64,000 nt of DNA from Roseiarcus sp037446355 (GTDB lineage Bacteria; Pseudomonadota; Alphaproteobacteria; Rhizobiales; Beijerinckiaceae): contig JBBIIT010000001.1 of assembly GCA_037446355.1 (NCBI GenBank), positions 62,001 to 126,000 on the forward strand, in the 5' to 3' direction. Both the position numbers and the translations under genes were made by a program. The notes beneath the pieces are model-generated. The model was not told the origin of the DNA. It saw nothing but the letters and a program-made list of their open reading frames with translations, and did no database searches. Positions 45,143-55,790 of this stretch are shown here, one piece after another; position 1 is the stretch's first letter; each line of letters opens with the position of its first letter.

Positions 45143-45700
45143 GTGCGCGTCGTCGGCGGCCGGTTGAGAGGGCGAGCGCTCGCCGCCCCCGCCTCGCGCG
45201 CGATCCGGCCGACCTCGGAGCGGCTGCGCGAATCCATTTTCGACATTCTCGCCCACCGCCACGCGGGCGCCGTCGAGGGCGCGCGCGTCGTCGATCTCTT
45301 CGCCGGCTCGGGCGCGCTGGCGATCGAGGCGCTGTCGCGTGGCGCGGCTTACGCGTTGTTCATCGATAATGGCGCCGAGGCGCGCGCGTTGTTGCGCGGC
45401 AATGTCGAGGCGATGGCGCTCGGCGGCGTCACCCGCATCTGGCGCGCCGACGCGACTGGGCTCGGCAAGGCGCCCGCCGGTCCGCCGTTCACGCTCGCCT
45501 TCCTCGATCCGCCATATGACCAGGGCCTGGCAGGTCCGGCGCTCGCCGCTCTTGTCGCCGGCGGCTGGCTCGCGTCCGGCGCGCTGGTGGTGGTCGAAGA
45601 ATCGGCGAAGGCTGAGATCGCCGCCCCCGCCGCGCTGCGCCCGATCGAGGAACGCGTTTACGGCGACACCAAGATCGCGTTCTACGCGAGCGAAGGCTAG
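45143..45700 (+). CDS. rsmD: 16S rRNA (guanine(966)-N2)-methyltransferase
   Basis: 185 residues from GTG 45143. Starts RVVGGRLRGRAL, then RPTSERLRESIFDIL, SAM motif VVDLFAGSGALAIEALSRGA and catalytic FLDPPYDQGL (DPPY). These are diagnostic for RsmD, which methylates G966 of 16S rRNA. Coupled to the upstream pseudouridine synthase gene, a common pairing in alphaproteobacteria. Overlaps the convergent membrane-protein gene by 4 bases. Confidence 0.95.
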   Translation: MRVVGGRLRGRALAAPASRAIRPTSERLRESIFDILAHRHAGAVEGARVVDLFAGSGALAIEALSRGAAYALFIDNGAEARALLRGNVEAMALGGVTRIWRADATGLGKAPAGPPFTLAFLDPPYDQGLAGPALAALVAGGWLASGALVVVEESAKAEIAAPAALRPIEERVYGDTKIAFYASEG

Positions 45701-46155
45701 GCGCGCAGAAAGGCGAGCGCGGACGCATGGAGGCCAAAGGCCGCCGCGCCCAGAAACAGCAGATTGGAAAGCGCCATCAGGCTCAAGGCGGCGGAGTCGC
45801 AGGGCTTCGCCGAGCGGCGCAACGAGGCCGCGACGGAGTTTCTCGGAACGCCGGTCGCGCGCGCGGACGCCAGCCGGTAGGCCGCAAAACCGGCCAAGAT
45901 CGAAAGCACCGCGCAGATCAGGCCGACGAAGAAAATAGGAATGAGCCGGGTGAATGTCGGGACCAGAGCCTCCGCGCGCGGATCGCCGGAGTAGGCGGCT
46001 ACGATCGTCAGCACCGACGCCGCCAGGATCGCATGAATATTCGCGTGGACGCCGATTTTCGGCAGCAACGGTATGTGAACTTCGTCGAAATGCGCCGACA
46101 CACCGCAATTGTCTCGATCGCGCGCATCGAGTTCTTCGTTGTAGTGAGTATACAT
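45697..46155 (-). CDS. Small membrane protein of unknown function
   Basis: 152 residues. A polar N-terminus of about 38 residues (MYTHYNEELDARDRDN), then hydrophobic segments at about 40-58, 70-95 and 122-148 (LSLMALSNLLFLGAAAFGLH). Family not recognised. The 5' end and upstream region are much richer in A/T than the surroundings (TATTCTCC precedes the start), which may mark recent acquisition. Overlaps rsmD by 4 bases at the stop. Confidence 0.6.
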   Translation of the reverse strand: MYTHYNEELDARDRDNCGVSAHFDEVHIPLLPKIGVHANIHAILAASVLTIVAAYSGDPRAEALVPTFTRLIPIFFVGLICAVLSILAGFAAYRLASARATGVPRNSVAASLRRSAKPCDSAALSLMALSNLLFLGAAAFGLHASALAFLRA

Positions 46156-46333
46156 TTCGTATATTCTCCTACGTAAGCTATTCGCGAAAACGCATTACGA
46201 TGCATTTAAACATTGTATAAAGCGATTAAGATTTAATTTGCCACATTCGCATTAATCGCGACTTAAAATTTGACGGATTTGCTGTCGAAGTTGCGCATTT
46301 TTTCACGCGCGCGACGGCGCTCCCGCTGTCGGA
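46156..46333. promoter_or_regulatory. A/T-rich intergenic region
   Basis: 178 bases, clearly less GC-rich than the rest (stretches such as ATTTAAACATTGTATAAAG). It contains the promoter of the small membrane-protein gene reading left. No ORF or RNA gene recognised. Confidence 0.45.
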
Positions 46334-46780
46334 TCAGCCCTGCAGGTCGACAAGTCGGTGCAGCCGGTCCGCCGCGGCGAGCGCGAAGCGCAACAGCATC
46401 GCACGGCGAGTCGAAGGGGCCATTGCGAAGGGTTCGGCCTCGCGCACGATCTCGGCGCCGAAGCGGTCGGCGACAATCAGGCCGACATCCTGAGGCATGA
46501 GGTCGGCCGGGATCGCGTCCGAAATGGCGAAGTAAAGCCGGTCGCAATGAACGATGTAGTCGCGCCATTTGCGGTCGGCGCGAAAGTCGGCGACCGAGGA
46601 TTTGATCTCGACGATCAGCAGCGCGCCCTCGCCGTTGACGGCGACCACGTCGGCGCGCCGTCCATCGATCAACGGAAGTTCGGTCACGCTCGCGTAGCCG
46701 CGCGCGCGCAGCAGGCGGCGCACGCCGCGCGCGATGGCGAGCGCAGCTTCCGACTGCCGGCCGTCGGAAGGCGGCTGCAC
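46334..46780 (-). CDS. mmcB: MmcB-family DNA repair protein
   Basis: 148 residues. Restriction-endonuclease-like fold with ELPLIDGRRADVVAVNGEG, the catalytic-type LIVEIKSSVADFRADRKW (ExK) and YIVHCDRLYFAISDAIP. Matches MmcB, an alphaproteobacterial SOS-linked protein involved in tolerance of DNA damage together with ImuBC-type mutagenesis. Only 4 bases after the GMC oxidoreductase stop, so it may be co-transcribed with the transporter operon although unrelated in function. Confidence 0.9.
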   Translation of the reverse strand: MQPPSDGRQSEAALAIARGVRRLLRARGYASVTELPLIDGRRADVVAVNGEGALLIVEIKSSVADFRADRKWRDYIVHCDRLYFAISDAIPADLMPQDVGLIVADRFGAEIVREAEPFAMAPSTRRAMLLRFALAAADRLHRLVDLQG

Positions 46781-46784
46781 CGGC

Positions 46785-48388
46785 TCAGCCCTTCGCGTCG
46801 GCGAGGATCGCCTCGGCCGCTTTTTCCGCGATCATCAGCGTCGGCGAATTGGTGTTGCCGGAGGTAATGCGCGGCATCACCGAGGCGTCGGCGATCCGCA
46901 GCCCTTTGAGACCGCGCAGCCGCAGCCGCGAATCGACGACCGCCAGGGGATCGTCGTCACGGCCCATTTTCGCGGTGCCGACGGGATGAAAGATCGTCGT
47001 GCCGACGTCGCCCGCCGCCTTGACGAGATCGGCCTCGCTGGCGAACGCCGCGCCGGGCAGATATTCGCGCGGAGAAAAACGGGCGAGCGCCGGCGCGGCG
47101 GCGATCTTGCGCGCGAGGCGGATCGACTCGACCGCGACGCGGCGGTCCTCTTCCTGGCTGAGATAATTGGGTTGGATCAGCGGCGCCGCGTTCGCGTCGG
47201 CGCTGGCGGCGTGGACGCACCCGCGGCTCGCGGGCCTCAGATTGCAGACGCTGAGGGTGATCGCGGGAAAATCGTGCAGGGGATCGCCGAACTTGTCGAG
47301 CGAGAGAGGCTGCACGTGGAATTCGACGTTGGCGGTGGCGTAATCGGGCGAGGACTTGGCGAACATGCCGAGTTGCGAGGGCGCCATGGTCAGCGGCCCG
47401 CGCCGGTTGATCGCGTAGTCAAGCCCCATCCACGCGCGCTTGAGCCACGACTGGAAATCGACATTGAGCGTGCGCGCGCCCTCGATGCGAAAGATCGTGC
47501 GCAGTTGCAGATGATCCTGAAGGTTCTCGCCGACGCCGGGCAGCGCGAGCTTCACTTCGGCGCCGATGCGCGCGAGCGCGTCGGGACGCCCGATCCCCGA
47601 GAGTTCGAGCAAATGCGGCGAGCCGATCGCGCCCGCCGCCAGCACAGTCTCGCCGCGCGCGCGGGCAAGGAAACTCTCGCCGCCGACCGAATATTCGACG
47701 CCGGCGACGCGGCCTTGCTCCACGACCAGCCGCCGCGCCGTCGCGCCGGTGACGAGCCGCAAATTGGATCGCGAAAGCACAGGCTTTAGGAACGCCTTGG
47801 CGGCGCTGACCCTCAACCCGCGCCTTTGATTGACCTCGAAATAGTCGGAGCCTTCGTTGTCGCCGCGATTGAAGTCGATGACCTTGGGAATGCCCACTTC
47901 CGCCGCCGCGTCGCGCACCGCGTCGAGAATGTCCCAGGCGATACGGGGCCGCTCGACGCGCCATTCGCCGCCGGCGCCGTGCGTCGGGCTAACGCCCGCA
48001 TGGTGATCCTCATGCTTGAGGAAATAAGGCAGCACGTCGTTCCAGCCCCAGCCTTCGAGGCCAAGCTGGCGCCAGCCGTCGTAGTCCGCCGCCTGCCCGC
48101 GCATGTAAATCATGCCGTTGATCGCCGAGCAGCCGCCGATCACGCGCCCGCGCGGATAGGCGATGTCGCGACCGTTGAGGCCAGGCTCCTTCTGCGTGCG
48201 AAAACGCCAGTCGGCGCGCTTGTCGCCGATGGCGTAGAGATAGCCGACGGGAATGTGCAGCCAGATCCAGTTGTCGCGCCCACCCGCCTCAAGCACCAGC
48301 ACCGAATTCTTCGGATTGGCGCTGAGACGGTTGGCCAGGAGGCACCCGGCCGAGCCAGCGCCGACGATGATGTAATCGTAATTCTCGC

Positions 48389-48392
<4 letters not shown>
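46785..48392 (-). CDS. GMC-family FAD oxidoreductase (choline dehydrogenase-like)
   Basis: 535 residues from ATG 48390-48392 (MSENYDYIIVGAGSAGC). The frame is open far upstream, but that part lies inside two transporter genes. FAD motif GAGSAGCLLANRL, VLEAGG, the GMC signature PRGRVIGGCSAINGMIY, catalytic His in TIFHPVGTAKMG and GNTNSPTLMIAEKAA are intact. Oxidises an alcohol, often choline-, sugar- or polyol-like. The ATG overlaps the ATPase stop (ATGA), linking it to import of a peptide- or amine-like substrate. Confidence 0.93.
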
Positions 48393-49347
<955 letters not shown>

Positions 49348-49351
<4 letters not shown>

Positions 49352-50328
49352 GCCGGCGCCGCCTCTCTCTGCGCATCGAGCGGCGCGTAGCAACGAGCGC
49401 GACCGAGTTCGGCGGAAGCGGGCGGCGGCGGCGCGGCGCGGCAGGCCGCGAAAGCGAACGCGCAACGCGGCGCGAACAGACAGCCGGGCGGGCGGTCGAA
49501 CTGCCCGGGCACGACGCCGGGAATCGCGGGCAGGCGGCGCTGGGTGGCGCGTTCGGGCAGTGCGGCGAGCAGTGCGGCGGTGTACGGGTGATGGGGGTGG
49601 GCGAAGAGATCGCGCGTCGCGTTCGCCTCGACCTGCTGCCCCGCATATTGCACGATGACTCGGTCTGCGGTCTCGGCGACGACGCCCATGTCATGGGTGA
49701 TGAGCACCAGCCCCATGCCGTTCTGCTTGCGCAACGAGACCAGCAGATCGAGGATTTGCGCCTGGATCGTCACGTCGAGCGCAGTCGTCGGCTCGTCGGC
49801 GATCAAGAGCTTGGGCCGGCAGGCGAGCGCCATCGCGATCATCACGCGCTGGCTCATGCCTCCCGAAAGCTGATGCGGGAAGGCGCCCACGCGCCGCTCG
49901 GGATCGGGAATCCCGACCTCCTGCAACAATTCGACGATGCGCCTGGCGCGTTGTTTGCGATCGAGGTCAAGATGGGTCTTGAGCGCCTCGCCGATCTGGA
50001 AGCCGACGGTGAAGCACGGGTTCAGCGACGACATCGGCTCCTGGAAGATCATCGCCATGTCTTTTCCGGCGATGCGGCGACGCTCCCTGGCCGGCAGCGT
50101 CAGGAGATCGCGGCCCTCAAACGCCATCGCTTCGGCCTCGATCCTGGCCGTGAAAGGCAGCAAGCCCATCACCGCCAGCATCGCCACCGATTTGCCGGAA
50201 CCCGATTCGCCGACGATCGCCAGCACTTCGTCGCGCTCGACGCAGACATCGACGCCGTCGACCGCCTTGAACGCGCCGTGACGCGTGGCGAAGGAAACGC
50301 AGAGGTTGCGGACTTCGAGCAGGGGCAT
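49348..50328 (-). CDS. Dipeptide/oligopeptide ABC transporter ATPase, DppD/OppD type
   Basis: 326 residues. Walker A GESGSGKSV, Q-loop MIFQEPMSSLNPCF, signature LSGGMSQRVMIAMAL, Walker B LLIADEPTTALD and H-loop LITHDMG. The Cys-rich tail region (PPGCLFAPRCAFAFAAC) is typical of this partner. Pairs with the DppF-type ATPase with a 4-base overlap. Starts 26 bases after the unknown membrane-protein gene. Confidence 0.94.
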
Positions 50329-50354
50329 GGAAAAAAGCGCCTCGCGATGCTATG

Positions 50355-51083
50355 TTATTTCATGTTGGTTGTTTTCGATGCGGAGGGATCACATGCGGAA
50401 GCCCATTCTACCGCCCCACTGATGGCGTGGACGGCGTCGGCGAAGGGCGCCACGGCGGCATAGGCGATCAGGGCCATGCCAAATAGGGCCGCGGCGCAGG
50501 CCCAAACCGCGCCGAAGCGGAATTCCTCAAGGTTTTCCCTGACTTTCGCGAGCGCCGCCTCCCCGAGTTCCACCACGGTCTTGCCTTCCTCGTAGGTGTC
50601 CGCGACGACCGCCTCCTGACGCTCGCGCGAAAGCGCGAGAAAGGCGTCCGAGCGAAAATCGACGAGTTGCCGGGTGAGGCCGGCGCTGGCGCTGTAGTAC
50701 GAAACGACGCTGTCGATGACGTCGAGCGGCAGCTTGCGCAGCGATTTCGCGGTCTCCTCGAACACGCGATCGTCTTCATAGACCGCGACATAGGGCGACA
50801 GCGGCGCATCCGACGCGAGTTTGGCCTTGAGCGAAGCGATGAACTTCCGGCCGACTTCCGGGTTCGCATAGGCTTTTTCGCTGCGAAGATTGTCGGCGAT
50901 CTCCGCCCGCAGCGCCTTCAGAGCCTCGAAACGCTCCAGCAGCCGCTCCCCTTCCCAAACGAACCAACCCAGAAGTTTGTTGAGAAGCCAGGCGACCGCC
51001 GCGCCCAGAATGCCGAGCGAGGCGCCGAAGGTCTTGGCGAACGCGACAATCCCAGGTTCGCGCAGGCACGAAATGTCGGCCAT
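50355..51083 (-). CDS. Unknown membrane protein inside the peptide transporter operon
   Basis: 242 residues from ATG 51081-51083 (MADISCLREPG). One membrane segment near the N-terminus (ASLGILGAAVAWLLNKLLGWFVW, about 18-40), a helical and charged middle of about 150 residues (AEIADNLRSEKAYANPE, YEDDRVFEETAKSLRKL) and one near the C-terminus (FGAVWACAAALFGMALIAYAA, about 190-215). Family not recognised. It lies 3 bases after dppC and 26 before dppD, so it is co-transcribed with the transporter; such a gene at this spot is not part of the usual operon. Confidence 0.72.
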   Translation of the reverse strand: MADISCLREPGIVAFAKTFGASLGILGAAVAWLLNKLLGWFVWEGERLLERFEALKALRAEIADNLRSEKAYANPEVGRKFIASLKAKLASDAPLSPYVAVYEDDRVFEETAKSLRKLPLDVIDSVVSYYSASAGLTRQLVDFRSDAFLALSRERQEAVVADTYEEGKTVVELGEAALAKVRENLEEFRFGAVWACAAALFGMALIAYAAVAPFADAVHAISGAVEWASACDPSASKTTNMK

Positions 51084-51085
51084 GC

Positions 51086-52006
51086 CTATCCCCTTCGCAT
51101 CTTCGGATCGAGCGCGTCGCGCAGCCCGTCGCCGGTCAGGTTGATCGCGACGACGGTGATGAGGATGGCGAGGCCCGGCAGCGTGACGATCCAGGGATCG
51201 GAGCGGATGAATTCGCGCGAATCGGCGAGCATCGAGCCCCATTCGGGCGTCGGCGGCTGCGCGCCGAGGCCGAGGAAGCCGAGACCCGCCGCTTCGAGAA
51301 TCGCGTCGGAAACGCCGAGCGCAGCCTGCACGATCAGCGGCGCGAGACAATTCGGCAGCACGGTCGAGAGCATCAGGCGCAGCCGCCCGACGCCGGCGAC
51401 TTGCGCCGCCGCGACATATTCCTTGCCCAGTTCGCCCAACGCCGAAGCGCGCACCAGCCGCACATAGCGCGGCAGATAGACGATCGTCACCGCGACAATG
51501 GTGTTAACGAGGCTGGGGCCGAGAATGGCGACGACGAGAATGGCGAGCACCAGGCTAGGCACCGCCATGATGAGGTCCATCGCGCGGGTGACGACGACAT
51601 CGACGAGCGGACTGGTCATCGCGCTGACGAGCCCGAGCGCGACGCCGATCACGAACGAGACGCTCATCACGGAAAGGCCGATGAACAACGAGACGCGCGC
51701 GCCATAGATGAGGCGGGAAAGTGTATCGTGTCCGTCGCCATCAGTGCCGAGCGCGAATCGCCAGGAACCGCCGGCCTGCCAGATCGGGGGCGCGCGCACC
51801 GCGTCGCGGAATTGCTCGATCGGCGAATGCGGCGCGACGAAATCGGCGCCTAGCGCCAGCGCCGCGATCGACGCCACGATCGCGAGGCCGAACACCGCGC
51901 CGCGATTCTCGCGGAACGCCGACCAGAAGGCGGCGAGCGGCGAGGGCTGCGCGAGAACGCTTCGCGCTTCGTCGCCGCTCGGCGCGAGGATCACGTCAGC
52001 GGCCAT
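51086..52006 (-). CDS. Peptide ABC transporter permease, DppC type
   Basis: 306 residues from ATG 52004-52006 (MAADVILAPSG); another ATG at 52033 is possible but overlaps dppB more. Six membrane helices. The start LAAFWSAFRENRGAVFGLAI and GTDGDGHDTLSRLIYGARVSL are DppC/OppC hallmarks, with the coupling motif EYVAAAQVAGVGRLRLMLSTVLPN. Overlaps the end of dppB by 11 bases. Confidence 0.94.
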   Translation of the reverse strand: MAADVILAPSGDEARSVLAQPSPLAAFWSAFRENRGAVFGLAIVASIAALALGADFVAPHSPIEQFRDAVRAPPIWQAGGSWRFALGTDGDGHDTLSRLIYGARVSLFIGLSVMSVSFVIGVALGLVSAMTSPLVDVVVTRAMDLIMAVPSLVLAILVVAILGPSLVNTIVAVTIVYLPRYVRLVRASALGELGKEYVAAAQVAGVGRLRLMLSTVLPNCLAPLIVQAALGVSDAILEAAGLGFLGLGAQPPTPEWGSMLADSREFIRSDPWIVTLPGLAILITVVAINLTGDGLRDALDPKMRRG

Positions 52007-53009
52007 GGCGGATTCTCGGGTTAATCGCGCCATAAAGGAGGTCGACGATAAGATTCACGGCGATGACGACCGTCGAAACGAGCAGCACGCCGCCCTGCAG
52101 CGCAGGATAATCGCGGCGGCTGATCGATTCGATCAACCATTTGCCGACGCCAGGCCATGAGAAGATGGTCTCGGTCAGCACCGCGCCCGCCATCAGGCTG
52201 GAAATGGAGAGGCCGATCACGGTGACGACCGGCAGCAGCGCATTGCGCAGCGCATGGACGCCGACGACCCGAAACGGCGACAGCCCCTTGGCGCGCGCCG
52301 TGCGCACGTAATCCTCGCTCAACACTTCCAGCATCGAGGAGCGGGTCATGCGCGCAATGACGCCGAGCGGCACCGTGCCGAGCACGATCGCCGGCAAGAT
52401 CAGATGCCGCAGCGCATCGAGGAAAGCGCCGGGCTGATCGGACAGCAGCGCGTCGATCGTCATGAAACCGGACGGCTGGTCGAACGAATAATTGATGAGA
52501 TCGATGCGCCCGGATACCGGCGTCAGGCCGAGCTGCACCGCGACGAACATGATGAGCAGCAGGCCCCACCAGAAGATCGGCATGGAATAACCGAACAGCG
52601 ACACTGTCATCAGCGCCTGATCGAACAGGCTGCCGCGCTTGACCGCCGCCATCGTCCCCGCCGGCACGCCGATCAGAATCGCGAACATCATCGCGAAGAA
52701 CGAAAGTTCGAGCGTCGCCGGGAACAGCGTCAGGAATTCGGTCAGAACTTTCTGCTGCGTCGCCAGCGAGACGCCGAAATCGCCATGCAGCAGGCGCCAG
52801 GCGTAATCGAGAAACTGCCTCCAGACCGGCAGATCGAGACCAAGTTCGTGGCGAAAGAAGGCGAGCCGCTCGGGCGAGATGCCATGCTCGCCAACCCGCA
52901 CTTCGACGGGATCGCCGGGCACGAGGCGGATCGCCAGGAAGGTCAGGAACATCAACGCGACGAAGGTCGGGATCGTCAGCGCGACGCGGCGGAGGAAGTA
53001 GATCAACAT
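51996..53009 (-). CDS. Peptide ABC transporter permease, DppB type
   Basis: 337 residues with the characteristic start MLIYFLRRVALTIPTFVALM, the FLAIRLVPGDPVEVRVG region, six membrane helices and the coupling loop YVRTARAKGLSPFRVVGVHALRN. First permease of the operon; follows the binding-protein gene by 105 bases. Confidence 0.95.
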   Translation of the reverse strand: MLIYFLRRVALTIPTFVALMFLTFLAIRLVPGDPVEVRVGEHGISPERLAFFRHELGLDLPVWRQFLDYAWRLLHGDFGVSLATQQKVLTEFLTLFPATLELSFFAMMFAILIGVPAGTMAAVKRGSLFDQALMTVSLFGYSMPIFWWGLLLIMFVAVQLGLTPVSGRIDLINYSFDQPSGFMTIDALLSDQPGAFLDALRHLILPAIVLGTVPLGVIARMTRSSMLEVLSEDYVRTARAKGLSPFRVVGVHALRNALLPVVTVIGLSISSLMAGAVLTETIFSWPGVGKWLIESISRRDYPALQGGVLLVSTVVIAVNLIVDLLYGAINPRIRHGR

Positions 53010-53114
53010 GAAGTCAAGCTCGTCCTCGCGTTCTCACGATTGGCGCGGGACGACCGCCTCCCCTCCCCGCTTCGCGAGGAGGGGATGTAGCCTCAGACGC
53101 GCGACCCCGCGGCC

Positions 53115-54704
53115 TTACTTGATGTCGACGCCTTCGAACGTATGCGTGCCGAGCGGGCTCTGCTTGTAGCCTTCGACGTTGGCGCGCATCGATTCATAGA
53201 CCGTGGAATGGGCGAGCAGCAGCTCAGGCGCTTCGTCATGCTCGATTTCCTGCATCCGGTGATAGAGCTTGGAGCGCTCCCCCTGGTCGGCGACCAGCCG
53301 CGCCTTGACCAGCAGGTCGTCGAATTCCGCGTTGCACCACTTGGTTGGATTGCTGCCGCCTGGCTTGCCGCCGGGGCAGCCGCGCAGGAAGAAGAAGTTG
53401 TCGGGGTCGCCGTTGTCACCGGTCCAACCGTATTGGCCGGAGATCTCTTCGCCGTTCGCCATGCGCTTGCGGTATTCGCCCCATTCGTAGGTGACGAGCT
53501 TGGCGTTGACGCCGATCTTGGCCAAATCGGCCTGCATCATTTCGGCGATGCGCTTGCCATTGGGATTATAGGGACGCGAGACCGGCATATACCAGAGGTC
53601 GATGTCGATCGGCGTCTTCACGCCCGCCGCCGCGAGCGTCTGCTTGGCCTTTTCAGGGTCGTAGGGCGTCTGCGGGATGGCGTCGTCATAGGCCCACATG
53701 GTGCGCGGGATCAGAGTATTGGCCTTCTCGGCGGCGCCGAGATAGACATCCTTGACGATGGCGTCTCGATCGACCGCCATTGAAAGCGCCTGGCGCACTT
53801 CTTTCTTGTCGAGCGGCGGCTTGCTCGCGTTAAAAGCCCAGTAGGCGATATTGAGGCCAGAAGCGCTGATCACCTTCAGCGTCGGATCCTTTTGCATTTC
53901 GGCGAGGTCGGCCGGGCGCGGATAAGCGTTGATATGGCATTCGCCGGCTTTCAGTTTCGCGTAGCGCGCCGTCGCGTCGGGCGTGATGGCGTAAACGAGA
54001 TCGTCGACCAACGCCTTCTCGCCGAAATAGTCGGGGTTCTTCTTGAACCTGATGACCGCGTCCTTCTGATAGGAGACGAAGGAGAACGGGCCGGTGCCGA
54101 CGGGAATCTGATCGAAGAGTTCGGGAGTACCTTTCTTCAACAGGAAGTCGGCGTATTCGGCCGAGGCGATCGAGGCGAAATCCATCGCCAGATTGGCCAG
54201 GATCGCGACGTTCGGCGATTTGAGGTGAAAGACGACGGTGGAATCGTCCTTCTTCTCGATCGTGTCGAGCAGGGCCGGCATGTCCATGTCGTTGAAATAG
54301 TCGTATTTGCCGCCGGAGACCTTGGAATAGGGATGGTCGGGCTTCCATTGTCGATCGAACGAGAACAGAACGTCGTCGGCGCCAAAATCGCGCGTCGGCT
54401 TGAAGTCCTTGGTCGAATGGAATTTCACGCCCTTGCGCAGATGGAATGTGATGGTCTTGCCGCCGTCGGCGATCTGCCAACTCTCGGCCAGGCCGGGCGT
54501 CACTTCGGTGGTCCCGCGCTTGAATTCGGTCAGGCGGTTGTAGACCGGGCGGGCAGCGTCGAAGCTGGTGCCGGTCGTGTTGATCGCCGGCTGGAAGTTT
54601 TCCGGGCTGCCCTCCGAACAATAAACGAGAGTCTTGGCCGAAACCGCGGTCGAACCCATTAGCAGCGCGGCGAGGCCGAGGCCGGCAAAAGTGATCACTT
54701 TCAT
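53115..54704 (-). CDS. Peptide ABC transporter substrate-binding protein, DppA type
   Basis: Periplasmic, 529 residues from ATG 54702-54704 with AAGGGGG before it; a longer frame to 54833 lacks a signal. Signal peptide 1-22 (FAGLGLAALLMGSTAVSA). SBP family 5: LVYCSEGSPENFQPAI at the mature start, VYNRLTEFKRGTTEVTPGLAESW, and VRQALSMAVDRDAIV. YGWTGDNGDPDNF matches DppA of heme/dipeptide systems. Three Cys in the C-terminal lobe (RGCPGG, KWCNAEF) are usual for the dipeptide group. First gene of its operon. Confidence 0.94.
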   Translation of the reverse strand: MKVITFAGLGLAALLMGSTAVSAKTLVYCSEGSPENFQPAINTTGTSFDAARPVYNRLTEFKRGTTEVTPGLAESWQIADGGKTITFHLRKGVKFHSTKDFKPTRDFGADDVLFSFDRQWKPDHPYSKVSGGKYDYFNDMDMPALLDTIEKKDDSTVVFHLKSPNVAILANLAMDFASIASAEYADFLLKKGTPELFDQIPVGTGPFSFVSYQKDAVIRFKKNPDYFGEKALVDDLVYAITPDATARYAKLKAGECHINAYPRPADLAEMQKDPTLKVISASGLNIAYWAFNASKPPLDKKEVRQALSMAVDRDAIVKDVYLGAAEKANTLIPRTMWAYDDAIPQTPYDPEKAKQTLAAAGVKTPIDIDLWYMPVSRPYNPNGKRIAEMMQADLAKIGVNAKLVTYEWGEYRKRMANGEEISGQYGWTGDNGDPDNFFFLRGCPGGKPGGSNPTKWCNAEFDDLLVKARLVADQGERSKLYHRMQEIEHDEAPELLLAHSTVYESMRANVEGYKQSPLGTHTFEGVDIK

Positions 54705-54907
54705 AGATCCCCCTTGAAATCTTTGAGTTCGGACGGCGTCAGTCAGGCGCCTTCGCTTCGCGCGAGCGCGCATCGAAGCGCGTTTTCGCGACCGGCGCAA
54801 TGGGTTTGGCCGGCGCGCTTGGCGGCGTGTCAAAATGGCGCGTTAACGGATCGTTAGCGTTAACGATTTATGGATCGATCAGGAACCCGCAAAGATAAGG
54901 CCCGCCC
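54705..54907. promoter_or_regulatory. Divergent promoter region of dppA-like and tadD-like genes
   Basis: 203 non-coding bases. Two copies of GTTAACG at 54842-54848 and 54859-54865, each with a GTTAAC palindrome core and 17 bases from start to start, are a candidate operator. No clear terminator. Confidence 0.45.
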
Positions 54908-55783
54908 ATGTCGACGACGCCACGCCGCGCCCGCTTGCTCGTTTTTCGCGCGGCGCTTCTGACGGCGGTGACGGCGGCGAGCGTCTCTCTCGGCGGCTGC
55001 CGCGATTTTGGCGACGTGACAGGATCGATCTCGGGATCGAGCCAGACCGCGCCGACCGACGAGACGGCCTTGCGCGAATATTCCGACCGCTGGGCTAAAG
55101 CCTACGACGCCAATCCCGGCGAGAAAATCGCCTCGATGAATTACGCCAGGGCTTTGCGCGCGCAGACGCGATACGACGAAGCGGTGGCGGTGATGCGCGT
55201 CGCCGCGATCAAATCGCCGAAGGATTTTCAAGTGCTCGGCGCCTACGGCAAGGCGCTCGCCGACGACGGGCAGTACGCGCAGGCCAAGGACGTGCTCGCG
55301 CGTTCCTATCCGGTCGAGCGACCGGACTGGACCATCCTTTCGGTGCAGGGTTCGGTCGAAGATCGGCTCGACAATCATGAGACCGCGCAGAAGTATTACA
55401 GCGAAGCGCTCAAGATTTCACCGGGCGAGCCCTCCATCCTGAGCAACCTCGGGCTCTCCTATGCGCTGACGCGGCAATTGCCGCTCGCCGAGCAGACGTT
55501 GCGCCAAGCCGCCGCCAGCCCGCACAGCGATACCCGCGAGCGGCAGAATCTGGCGCTGGTGCTGTCGCTCGAAGGCAAGTTCGGCGAGGCCGAGGAGATC
55601 AGCCGACGCGACATGTCGCCGGAGGCCGCCGCGGCCAACGTGCAGGCGATCCGCAGCATGATCGCCCAGAACGATTCCTGGAAAGCGCTGCAAAACAAAG
55701 CGTCTAAGGGACGCGTCAAGGAAAAGGGCGCGTCGGACGGCCCGCGTCAATTGCCGCTGGCGCCCGACCCGGACGCGGGCTGA
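54908..55783 (+). CDS. tadD: TadD-like TPR lipoprotein
   Basis: 291 residues. Lipoprotein signal with basic start (MSTTPRRARLLVFRAALL) and lipobox LGGC followed by R, at about residue 31. Several TPR units follow (ALREYSDRWAKAYDANPGEK, KYYSEALKISPGEPSILSNLGLSYAL, LPLAEQTLRQAAA). This matches TadD/pilotin-type proteins that help place the CpaC secretin in the outer membrane. It stands 45 kb from the main tad locus, a split found in other alphaproteobacteria. The last 30 residues are basic and disordered. Confidence 0.82.
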   Translation: MSTTPRRARLLVFRAALLTAVTAASVSLGGCRDFGDVTGSISGSSQTAPTDETALREYSDRWAKAYDANPGEKIASMNYARALRAQTRYDEAVAVMRVAAIKSPKDFQVLGAYGKALADDGQYAQAKDVLARSYPVERPDWTILSVQGSVEDRLDNHETAQKYYSEALKISPGEPSILSNLGLSYALTRQLPLAEQTLRQAAASPHSDTRERQNLALVLSLEGKFGEAEEISRRDMSPEAAAANVQAIRSMIAQNDSWKALQNKASKGRVKEKGASDGPRQLPLAPDPDAG

Positions 55784-55790
55784 CCGCGTC

